From Armatimonadota bacterium (lineage in GTDB: Bacteria > Sysuimicrobiota > Sysuimicrobiia > Sysuimicrobiales > VGFF01): a DNA stretch of 24,775 nt. Location of the stretch: NCBI GenBank assembly GCA_016868955.1, contig VGFF01000014.1, positions 1 to 24,775 on the forward strand, read 5' to 3'. Position 1 is the stretch's first letter. Each line of letters begins with the position of its first letter. Both the position numbers and the translations under genes were made by a program. Below are positions 17,801 through 23,533 of this stretch, piece after piece. Under the pieces are notes generated by a model. That model saw only the letters and a program-made list of their open reading frames with translations, made no database searches and had not been told where the DNA came from.

Positions 17801-18032
17801 GCAGGCCCCGCTTGCGCGCAGCGTGCTCGGCGGCTTGCTGTTGTCGACGCTCGTGACGTTGATCTTCGTGCCGACTTTGTACGTCTCGATCGAGGTCTTC
17901 CGGGCGCGCCGCGCCCGCCGTGCACATCCCTTGCTCACCGCGCCGGATGGGCCTGCGCCCGCGCTGGCGACGAAATCGCCGGCCCCGATCGCCGGCAGCA
18001 GCCGCGACGACGATGCAGGTGCCGCGCCCTAG
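14862..18032 (+). CDS. RND efflux transporter, HAE-1 (AcrB-like) family
   Basis: A 1,056-residue inner-membrane, proton-driven trimeric efflux pump with no interruption. The start is GTG at 14862 (NLSRLAIQRPIGTFIIYGT). The layout is standard: segment 1 (about 14-33), first periplasmic porter/docking loop (about 40-335), segments 2-6 (about 336-490), segment 7 (about 530), second periplasmic loop (about 550-855) and segments 8-12 to about 1020. The proton-relay segment reads GLALGIGMLIDASIVVLEN with one Asp (402) where AcrB has two adjacent. Single-Asp versions are common among non-proteobacterial HAE-1 pumps. Other markers are INLLPDITFPRL near the N-terminus and QSTIGLIVLGGTVVNNAIVLID in the segment 10-11 region. 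TAG at 18030-18032 is followed, 21 bases on, by the tail-tube-like gene in the same operon. Confidence 0.95.
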   Translation: MNLSRLAIQRPIGTFIIYGTIVLIGAASFLGLPINLLPDITFPRLTITTDYAGAGPEEVENNVSRILEEAVATVPGAQDVKSTSTEGNSRVVASFVYGTDLDAAANDVRAAIERVRRRLPDGIGTPIVFKFDTSQLPILQMALAKDRRNNMTPLQMRQFVDEQVVFRLERIRGVALVDVRGGLRRQIHVDLDRARMAGLGIGEREVTQAIAAANLAAPGGQVNEGTRRLGLRTLSQYRDLGQIQRTVVATRGGAPIYVKDIATVSDGAEEVAGVVRVNGRDGVMIQIQRQPGFNTVSVSDAVLSEVAAINATLRGTEIVVINDNAQFIRSSIKSTQQAVLIGGGLAVAVLAFFLRDLRSILIIGSSIPISIIATFALMYFNGYSLNLMTFGGLALGIGMLIDASIVVLENIFRYREMGRGPKEAAIEGAAEVAAPVLSSTLTTIVVFLPVIFFRGGTVLSQIFVEFSMVVMFSLLCSLVVSLTLIPVLASLFPPKAGAEVERSWSLRMIRGYKGALEWSLVRRPLVFVVSGLIFLLGVGAYNFIGKDLLPESDEGEIFVIVELPVGTRIEPTSETLARFERAARSAAPEIKDITVQAGTATFGAQLSHRGNMRIRLLPKAQRSRSTDEVARELRPRFQIAGGRVIVRPSAGQFNILRFGNADPIAIEIRGFDLDQSLGLAQRIRGTLEEIPNVTDPNVDRGERLPEMAIRIDTDRAASFGLNPSQIASALKTSVAGSTATIFRESGRETDVVVRLQPTDREQPQQVLNVPIQTPGGRTIVLGQVADLVRGSGPAQIFRKNRERTITVSAGISGRDFGSVMTSVQDRIGRLTLPSGFAIAYGDEFEEQQKANLTMLKGFLLSLVLVYAVMAIQFEEWREPLIIMGSVPFALAGSFLMLFYTKTTLNIQSTIGLIVLGGTVVNNAIVLIDFILVRQRRDGVPLFQAAAEASSARLRPVLMTTATTLLGLLPVAIGLGEGAELQAPLARSVLGGLLLSTLVTLIFVPTLYVSIEVFRARRARRAHPLLTAPDGPAPALATKSPAPIAGSSRDDDAGAAP

Positions 18033-18053
18033 ACGGCGCAAGGAGGACGACCA

Positions 18054-18962
18054 TTGCCGACCGTTCGGCCCGCCGCGGACGCTAAGTTCGTATTGGACAT
18101 CGAAGAGGAAACCGCCGGGTGGCTGACGAGCGCGAAGGGCGGACTCGCCGCCGGCACGGTCGTCGAAACGAACGCCGGCACTGCCGGGATCCCGGACAAG
18201 CAGCTGGGGACGATCGCGTACGAGGACCTCGTGTTGCGCGGACCCCTGTCCGTCATGTCGAAGGCGTTCTACGCCTGGCTGCGGGCCGTCGCGGACCGGA
18301 CGATGGCTGCCCGCAAGAGCGGCGCGGCCATCGTCACCGATGCCGCGGGGCACGAGAGGCGTCGCCTGTCATTCGCGAACGGTCTCTTGACGGAGATCAC
18401 GTTTCCCGCGGCGGACACGGCGTCGAGGGATGCCGCGTCGTTCACGTTGCGCGTCCAGCCGGAGTCGGCGCGCGTGGTCTTCCCCGGGGCCGGCAAGATC
18501 GTCATCACGCCGACGCGCAAGAAGCAAAAGCTCTTGGCGGCGAGCAATTTCCGCTTCACGCTCGGCGATCTCCCGACGAAGCGGGTCACGAAGGTCGAGC
18601 TGCCCAAGCTGACCGCGAAGGTTGCGGCGGAAGGACCGGGCGACACGCGCGACGTCTCGATGTCGATCCGGTTCGACCTGTCAGCGTTCGACGTCGAGAT
18701 CGCGGGCGGCGGCGCGCGGCCATGGTAGGACTTCTACGAGGAGTTCGTCGTTCAAGGGAAACACGGCCAGGATGAGGAGCTCGACGGGGCGCTCGAGTTC
18801 CTGTCGGCGGACGGCAAGGCGACGGTATTCAAGGTGACGTTGCGGGGCGTCGGCCCGACCGCGTTCGCGTTCCTCGACGCGACGCCGGACGATGCCGCGC
18901 CGCGCGTCCGCGCCTCGTTGTACTGCGAGGACGTCGATCTCGGCGGCGCCGAGCTGAGTTAG
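18054..18962 (+). pseudogene. Tandem tail-tube-like protein, one in-frame TAG
   Basis: I do not recognise an exact family. The 302-residue frame looks like two successive T4 gp19-like tail-tube domains. Half 1 (about 10-140) has AKFVLDIEEETAGWL, then IAYEDLVLRGPL, FYAWLRAVADRTMAARKSG, VTDAAGHERRRLSFANGLL and SFTLRVQPES. Half 2 (about 165-300) repeats the order with a W-x-DFYEEFVVQGKHG helix, ALEFLSADGKATVFKVTL and RASLYCEDV. The start is TTG at 18054, seven bases after AAGGAGG, in frame with the RND gene. TAG at 18726-18728 lies between GGGARPW and DFYEEFVVQ, inside the second domain's conserved helix. The frame then stays clean to TAG at 18962. No sheath, baseplate or other tail genes accompany it. 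It is probably translated with the pump. Its function is unknown. Confidence 0.5.
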
Positions 18963-18974
18963 CCGCCGGCGCGG

Positions 18975-19643
18975 CTACGGCAGCTGCGCCGCGCGATCGA
19001 CGCGTCCGCCGGACCAGCGCGCGATGCGTTCGCTCGCGTCGGCGACATGTCGCGCCAGCCGCGCCGGGTCGTAGGCGGCGGGCGCGAAGATCACCATCAG
19101 GCAAGCGCGCGTGCCGGGCGAGATACTCGTGCGCCGCGAGTCGCTCGTCGGGCTTCCGCAGGCGCCGTCTTCGTCGGCGACCACGAGCCTGCCGTCGACC
19201 GCGAACTTCCCCTTGGCCAAGGATTCGTAGTGTTCCCCCGCCCGCCCGAGTCGGATCGCGACGGCGCCATGCATGCGGTCGAGGTCGTACAGCCCGATCG
19301 GAAGCAAGAAGTCCAACGAGCACCAGTTGCACAGGTCGACGAGCGAGTTGATCCGGTACAGAGCCTGGCCGCGCAATACGCGGCGTAGCAGCGCCTCCGA
19401 CGAGGGACGCATCTTCGTGGGATCTTCACTGATCCGCTTGTACAGATCCCGCGCCGGTTGCAGACCGTCGATCTGGGCCGGCTCTCGTCCCGCGTAGCGA
19501 TCGCGCAGGCCGCTCGCGAGCCGGTCGATCTCCGCCCAGACACCCTCGGCGTTGGCGGTCACGGTAACGCCGTGCGCTTCCAGGATGCCGGCGCGAAGCA
19601 CGCCGGAGAGCGCGGGATCCAATGCTACGGTTCGCAGGGTCAA
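18975..19643 (-). CDS. B3/4-domain (PheRS beta-like) protein
   Basis: A cytosolic protein of about 222 residues made of the B3/B4 tRNA-editing-like fold found in phenylalanyl-tRNA synthetase beta chains and in free-standing YkcF-type proteins. Visible family features are the LYKRISEDPTKMRPSSEALLRR segment, INSLVDLCNWCSLDFLLPIG, GLYDLDRM and DEDGACGSPTSDSRRTS. The start chosen is TTG at 19643, with GGGAG nine bases upstream. The longer open frame upstream has no family similarity and would run through the divergent promoter. Stand-alone members may hydrolyse mischarged tRNA or free aminoacyl compounds; that role is inference from the family. It converges on the tail-tube-like gene with 12 bases between stops and diverges from the MBL hydrolase. 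Confidence 0.85.
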   Translation of the reverse strand: MTLRTVALDPALSGVLRAGILEAHGVTVTANAEGVWAEIDRLASGLRDRYAGREPAQIDGLQPARDLYKRISEDPTKMRPSSEALLRRVLRGQALYRINSLVDLCNWCSLDFLLPIGLYDLDRMHGAVAIRLGRAGEHYESLAKGKFAVDGRLVVADEDGACGSPTSDSRRTSISPGTRACLMVIFAPAAYDPARLARHVADASERIARWSGGRVDRAAQLP

Positions 19644-19707
19644 TCGCGCACACTCCCGCGAGAAGGGTAGAATGACGCCGGCGCGCGGACAAGCGCCGGA
19701 GGCGATC

Positions 19708-20640
19708 ATGCAACGAACGGTTCCCGTCGACGCGACGACCACCGCGATCGACTTGTTCTTCCGCGATCGATCCGAGGTGATCGCGGCTTACCTGCTCGAG
19801 GGTGAGCCTGGGACAAAGCCCGCGATCCTGGAGACCGGCCCCGCTTCCTGCCTAACGGCGCTGGAAGCGGGCCTCGCCGAGCGCGGCTATCGCCTCGACG
19901 ATCTGGGCGCCATTCTCGTGACGCACATCCACCTCGATCACGCCGGCGCCGCCGGCGTGATCGCGCAGCGCGTACCGGACATTCCCGTGTACGTGAACCC
20001 GGTCGGGGCGGCGCATATGATCGATCCTTCGCGCTTGCTCCATAGCGCGCGGCGCATCTACGGCGCGCAGATGGACCCGCTCTGGGGCGCCGTCGTGCCG
20101 ATCCCCGCGCCGCGCGTCGTCGCCGTCGGGGATGGTGAGAAGATCCTCGTCGCCGGTCGCGCCTTGCGCGCGATCGCGACGCCGGGCCACGCCAGCCACC
20201 ACCACGCGTTTGTCGACGAGGCAACAGGGACGGCGTTCACCGGCGACGTGACGGGCATCGCGCTGCCCGGCGGATCGTATGTGCGCCCGCCGACGCCGCC
20301 GCCCGATCTCGATTTGGACGCCTGGACCGTCTCGTTGGACCGGCTCGCCGCGCTGGGCCTGCGCCGCTTGTGCTTGACGCACTTCGGGCCGCGTACCGAC
20401 GTCGCCAACGTCCTCGGTCAGATGCGGTCGCGCATTTGGGAGTTCGCCGGCGTCTTGCGGCCGGGCTGGGAACGGGGCGAGAGCGTCGACGAGCTGCTGG
20501 AAACGCTGCGCCGGCACATTCGTCCCGCGATGCTGGCCGCGCTCGGCGAAGCCCTCGCCGAGCGGTACGACCTGGCCGGCGCGATGCGCATGAACATCGA
20601 AGGGTTCGTGCGCTACTTCGAGAAGCGGAAGACCGCCTAG
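19708..20640 (+). CDS. MBL-fold metallohydrolase
   Basis: A 310-residue metallo-beta-lactamase-fold enzyme, apparently intact. The metal site is clear: HxHxDH as THIHLDHAG (His73, His75, Asp77, His78), TPGHASHHH (His161), FTGD (Asp180) and LTHFGP (His225). An ETG motif (LETGPASCL) precedes the first metal motif, as in hydroxyacylglutathione-hydrolase-like and lactonase-like relatives. The C-terminal ~80 residues form a helical extension (MRSRIWEFAG... to ...GFVRYFEKRK). The chosen ATG has GGAGG seven bases upstream. ATG at 19672 with AAGGG is an alternative that adds 12 residues. Its TAG overlaps the TAG of the convergent SRPBCC gene in a shared CTAG. The substrate is unknown. Confidence 0.92.
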   Translation: MQRTVPVDATTTAIDLFFRDRSEVIAAYLLEGEPGTKPAILETGPASCLTALEAGLAERGYRLDDLGAILVTHIHLDHAGAAGVIAQRVPDIPVYVNPVGAAHMIDPSRLLHSARRIYGAQMDPLWGAVVPIPAPRVVAVGDGEKILVAGRALRAIATPGHASHHHAFVDEATGTAFTGDVTGIALPGGSYVRPPTPPPDLDLDAWTVSLDRLAALGLRRLCLTHFGPRTDVANVLGQMRSRIWEFAGVLRPGWERGESVDELLETLRRHIRPAMLAALGEALAERYDLAGAMRMNIEGFVRYFEKRKTA

Positions 20641-21239
20641 CCCCGGCGGCCGCGCGCGATGCGCCGCAGCGCGAAGATCGCCGCCGCCGGCCCGAGGATG
20701 AATGGCACCGGAGACGTAGGCGTGGGGCCCGGCGGATCGGGGACGAGCAGCCGCTCCTCCGGCGTCCGCGCGTGGCGCCGAGCCAGCTCGATCTTCAAGC
20801 TGCGCTCGCCCGCCTCCATCGCCCAGCGGTGATTCGCGGCGAAAATCGGCTTCAGCAAGAACGAAAACGCCCGCAGCAAAGGCTTGTCGGGGCGGATCGC
20901 CCACTCGTACGTGACGTTCGCGAATGCGCCGCCCTGCTCGACAGTCCAGACGCCGGTGCCGACGAAGTCGCCCCAGGCTTCGAGGGAGAGTCCGTGCGGG
21001 TGCCGCGACTCCGTGACGCGAAACTGCCAGCGCAGCGTATACGGGAGCCAACCCTTCATATACAGGCTGATGACGCGTCCGACGCCGCGATCGTCGCCGG
21101 GGTCGAGCTGATCGACCTCGAGATACACCGACGGCCACCAGCGCGGCAAGTCGAGCGCGTCGCTGAGGACCTCGGAGATTTCCTCGATCGTCCCCTCCAC
21201 CCGCCAACGCGTGACGAATTCGTAGTCGTTCGCCGCCAT
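20637..21239 (-). CDS. SRPBCC (polyketide cyclase/dehydrase-like) protein
   Basis: A protein of 200 residues with a START/SRPBCC ligand-binding fold. It opens AANDYEFVTRWRVEGTIEEI, then SDALDLPRWWPSVYLEV, YTLRWQFRVTESRHPHGLSLEAWGDFVGTG and a C-terminal long helix ANHRWAMEAGERSLKIELA. This is the usual order of the polyketide-cyclase-like family. A hydrophobic C-terminal stretch (VPFILGPAAAIFALRRI) followed by basic residues could anchor it to the membrane. The start ATG (21239) is preceded by a weak AAAGG. It lies 35 bases after the truncated flavoprotein on the same strand, so the two were probably cotranscribed, perhaps for isoprenoid or lipid handling. The ligand is unknown. The longer open frame upstream overlaps the flavoprotein and is not used. 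Confidence 0.85.
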   Translation of the reverse strand: MAANDYEFVTRWRVEGTIEEISEVLSDALDLPRWWPSVYLEVDQLDPGDDRGVGRVISLYMKGWLPYTLRWQFRVTESRHPHGLSLEAWGDFVGTGVWTVEQGGAFANVTYEWAIRPDKPLLRAFSFLLKPIFAANHRWAMEAGERSLKIELARRHARTPEERLLVPDPPGPTPTSPVPFILGPAAAIFALRRIARGRRG

Positions 21240-21274
21240 GCGCTTCGCCTTTCGCGGCCAGCCGGTCTCTTCGC

Positions 21275-21862
21275 CTACCGCGCGAATGCGACGCGCAGGA
21301 CGTTGCGCAACGTCAACGCCGGCGTCGTCGGTCGATTGCCGAGCACGATGTTCACCAACGCGGCGTTGAGATCGTGGCGCCACGCCGCGGTCGCGACCAG
21401 CCGGTCCATTAAGACGCCGTTCACGCACCACGTCCGCATGCGGGGGAAGAAGAGAAAAAGGTTCTGGTAGCGGGCCCGCAGCTCGTGTTTGCAGGGAAGG
21501 ATCCCCTCGCGGTCCAGCGCGTCGCGGCGCAACGCAGCGGCGAGGTCCTCGGCCGCGATACGCCCGGATTCCAGCGCGTAGTCGATCCCCTCGCCCGTGA
21601 GCGGATTGACCAATCCCGCGGCCTCGCCCGCGAACAGGATTCGGTCGCCGATCACCGGCGCTTGCTTGAACTCCGCCCGCAGCCGGTAGCCGACGACTTC
21701 GCCCACGCGGCGGCCGGCGCCGAGGGCGGCGCCCAGGCTCGGCGTGGCGACGAACCGATCGTACAGCTGGCGCGCGTTCGGTGGCCGGCGGCGTGCGACG
21801 GACGGGTAGTCGAAGGGCGGGTCGTCGCCGGACCGGCGTGCGCAGTATCCGATCGGAAGCTG
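21275..21862 (-). pseudogene. Geranylgeranyl-reductase-like flavoprotein, N-terminal half missing
   Basis: An open stretch of 195 residues matches only the C-terminal half of geranylgeranyl reductase/halogenase-like FAD enzymes. It contains LFAGEAAGLVNPLTGEGIDY, the second FAD-contact motif of the family, then ALESGRIAAEDLAAAL. A C-terminal helical region ends NVLRVAFAR with TAG. The N-terminal Rossmann segment with its GxGxxG motif, about 200 residues, is absent. Upstream of LPIGYC the frame hits TGA (21863-21865) and TAA, and the DNA no longer looks coding. No start codon with a Shine-Dalgarno is seen; the first possible start is GTG at 21706, already beyond part of the homology. It was most likely truncated by a deletion with a breakpoint near 21865. 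The intact enzyme would reduce isoprenoid chains of lipids or quinones. Confidence 0.82.
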
Positions 21863-21924
21863 TCATTAACCTACGCCTAGATCTGGGTGCCCATGTCTTC
21901 GCCGGTATTTCGAACCTGGCCCAC

Positions 21925-22008
21925 TTAGACACCGCTACCGAACAAGAACGCGCCCGTGACGATCGTCGTGAGAATCCTTCCGGGCGGGCGCATCGAACTT
22001 GAAGCCAT
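21925..22008 (-). CDS. 27-residue ORF behind a consensus Shine-Dalgarno
   Basis: ATG at 22008 follows AGGAGG with a seven-base spacer (ATTGTCT), one of the best ribosome sites in the window. It encodes MASSSMRPPGRILTTIVTGA and ends FLFGSGV before TAA at 21925-21927. The basic start plus hydrophobic run looks like a signal peptide or a single membrane segment. It may be a real small membrane protein. Alternatively it may be the first 27 residues of a longer secreted protein: the same frame continues VGQVRNTGEDMGTQI and then meets two TAG codons. No homologue is recognised. Existence as a gene is uncertain. Confidence 0.35.
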   Translation of the reverse strand: MASSSMRPPGRILTTIVTGAFLFGSGV

Positions 22009-22438
22009 AGACAATCCTCCTGTGGGGGTGGGTTTGCGGCTCGTACGAGGGACGGCGTACCGTCACCCCGCGCAAATCACATGGAGGAATTCTCCCGTCC
22101 GTTGGGGGGAGCGGCTATCGGTCGGTGACCGGATTTGTTCTCGGACCCACAGGCAAATCAAGGCGCCATCCCTGCCCGATCCATTGCGCGGGCCGGCCCT
22201 CTTTGCTAGGATTCGCCGCGAGGGTAATAGTCGGCGGCTTCCGATGGATGCGGCCGCGGCCGGCTCCTCAATACGGCGGTTCCCCGCCCGGTCCGGCCCC
22301 CACGCGATGAGACCTCGGAAACGGCCTCGGGTCGGTTCGGGGGTTTTTTGTCAGAGGTTCCCCCGATTCTATTCGTGAGAGCCATCGAAATCCGTTTCGG
22401 CTAGGTGTCGTTCGTTATATCGGTAGGAGGTGCGAAGG
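22009..22438. other. Spacer without a recognisable gene; divergent regulatory region and yugP leader
   Basis: About 430 bases separate the minus-strand small ORF from yugP. A plus-strand open frame crosses it, but its composition (Arg/Pro/Ser-rich, no Shine-Dalgarno, no family motif) does not support coding. Two short symmetries are visible: GACGG-CGTA-CCGTC at about 22051-22064 and the near-palindrome GGAGGAATTCTCC at about 22083-22095. A hairpin with a T-run lies nearer yugP. Base composition is less GC-biased than in the flanking genes, particularly at 22367-22440. Confidence 0.5.
22337..22366 (+). promoter_or_regulatory. Hairpin with T6 run in the yugP leader
   Basis: TCGGGGG (22337-22343) pairs perfectly with CCCCCGA (22360-22366) around a 16-base loop that includes TTTTTT. 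Just upstream, CCTCGG is directly repeated around AAACGG. The T-run sits inside the loop, so this is not a textbook terminator unless an upstream GC stem is used. It could be an attenuator or leader structure, 70 bases before the yugP start. Confidence 0.3.
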
Positions 22439-23140
22439 GTGTTCATGACCTGGGGAAATCCGTTCTTTTGGCTTTCCATTCCAGTATTTCTGTTTGCCAT
22501 GTGGGCGCAATTCAAAGTCATGAGAACGTTCCGAAAGTACAGCCAGGTGCCTGCCGGCTCCGGGATCACGGGCGCGGAGGCAGCCATGCGGATTCTCCAA
22601 CACGTCGGCCTGGCGAACGTCGTCAAGGTGGAACCGGTGCAGGGAAAGCTATCCGACCATTACGACCCGCGCAACAAGGTGCTGCGTCTATCGCCGGAGG
22701 TCTACAGTAGCGCCTCGGTCGCAGCGCTCGGCGTCGCCGCGCACGAAGTCGGCCACGCGATCCAAGACAAGGAGCGGTACGGTCCGCTCGTGCTGCGGAA
22801 CACCATCGTGCCCGTCGCCGGCCTCGGATCGAGCCTCGGCATCATCTTGTTCATCGTGGGCAGCGCGCTCGGCGGCACCGGCGGCTGGCTGATGGATCTC
22901 GGCATCCTGCTCTTCGTCGGCGTCGTCGCGTTCACCGTGATCACCCTGCCGACGGAGTTCGACGCCAGCGCGCGCGCCCTCAATCAGCTGCAGGGACTCG
23001 GCATGGTCACGCCGCGGGAGCTGGGCGGTTCGCAGGCCGTTCTCAACGCGGCGGCGCTGACGTACGTGGCCGCGGCCGCGCAGGCGATCGTTCAGCTGCT
23101 GCAATTGATCCTGATGCGGAACATGCACCGGGAAGAGTAA
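22439..23140 (+). CDS. yugP: YugP-family zinc metallopeptidase (membrane)
   Basis: A membrane-embedded zinc peptidase of about 233 residues (COG2738 type). A strong AGGAGG at 22425-22430 favours GTG at 22439, while ATG at 22445 is also possible. The N-terminal segment (NPFFWLSIPVFLFAMWAQF) is followed by SGITGAEAAMRILQ, then DHYDPRNKVLRLSPEVY and the zinc site AAHEVGHAIQ (His about 102 and 106, catalytic Glu 103). Two or three further membrane segments flank LPTEFDASARAL, which supplies the third metal ligand in this family. The C-terminus has another hydrophobic helix, AIVQLLQLILM. It is complete and normal in length. It ends in TAA, the only TAA used as a terminal stop among the well-supported genes here. 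The zf-TFIIB gene starts four bases later. Confidence 0.92.
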   Translation: MFMTWGNPFFWLSIPVFLFAMWAQFKVMRTFRKYSQVPAGSGITGAEAAMRILQHVGLANVVKVEPVQGKLSDHYDPRNKVLRLSPEVYSSASVAALGVAAHEVGHAIQDKERYGPLVLRNTIVPVAGLGSSLGIILFIVGSALGGTGGWLMDLGILLFVGVVAFTVITLPTEFDASARALNQLQGLGMVTPRELGGSQAVLNAAALTYVAAAAQAIVQLLQLILMRNMHREE

Positions 23141-23144
23141 CGCC

Positions 23145-23447
23145 GTGCCGCTCCTGATTTGTCCGAACTGCAATACCGGCATGCAGGAGCGCAACCGGAA
23201 CGGCGTCCTCCTGGACATGTTTCCGATGTGCCGGGGCGTTTGGCGCGACCGCCGGGAGCTGGAATAGGTCCTCACAGTCGCCCGGGAAGGCGACACTGAT
23301 CGCAGCCTCGAGGCGCGCGCCACGGAGCAGCGACCGGCCCGCGACCGGGATTCGGAACGCCGGCGCGATGACGACGATGATCACCTAGGTTACGGGCGCC
23401 GGAAGCCGCGTTCGACGCTCGAGAGGATCTTCGACATCTTCGACTGA
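23145..23447 (+). pseudogene. zf-TFIIB-type zinc-ribbon protein with lost Cys and in-frame TAG
   Basis: The frame opens at GTG, four bases after the yugP stop, and reads VPLLICPNCNTGMQERNRNG followed by VLLDMFPMCRGVWRDRRELE. TAG follows at 23265-23267, then VLTVAREG, an acidic/basic linker and the typical family ending LERIFDIFD with TGA at 23447. In this family the ribbon is CPxC...LDxCPxCxGVWLDRGELEKL. Here the third cysteine is Phe, the Leu and Gly of WLDRGE are both Arg, and the Lys after ELE is the TAG. The retained C-terminal signature shows this is one gene of 101 codons rather than a 40-residue protein. Zinc binding is doubtful even if the stop is bypassed. It was likely cotranscribed with yugP. 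Confidence 0.75.
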
Positions 23448-23508
23448 CGGGCTTGGCGCGGAGCGAAGACGGAGGGCGCGAACGCCCGCTTCGCGCCGCC
23501 CGTATTTT
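23448..23508 (+). terminator. Candidate Rho-independent terminator or switch after the zf-TFIIB gene
   Basis: GGCGCGAA (23475-23482) pairs perfectly with TTCGCGCC (23490-23497) around a seven-base loop. GCCCGTATTTT follows, with four T's at 23505-23508. The right arm can instead pair with an upstream segment: CGGGC (23448-23452) with GCCCG (23498-23502), and GGCGCG with CGCGCC. Two mutually exclusive folds are therefore possible. It sits between the zf-TFIIB stop and the antiporter gene, so it could end the first transcript or act as an attenuator. Confidence 0.5.
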
Positions 23509-23533
23509 CGGGACCCTGCGATGACGCATTGAC

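Noticed and set aside
18054..18962. A prophage or complete contractile injection system
   Set aside because: Only one tail-tube-like gene is present; no sheath, baseplate, spike, AAA ATPase, portal or integrase was seen in the window.
19852..21207. A 451-codon minus-strand open frame across the MBL and SRPBCC genes
   Set aside because: It conflicts with two well-supported genes and carries only Arg-rich sequence without motifs.
21956..22378. A plus-strand open frame in the spacer before yugP
   Set aside because: No Shine-Dalgarno, atypical composition and no recognisable domain; treated as non-coding.
606..23447. Reassignment of TAG or TAA to an amino acid such as tyrosine
   Set aside because: TAG ends at least eight genes at their expected C-termini and TAA ends yugP. 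The residues expected at the internal stops are not the same amino acid. Kept only as a testable alternative.
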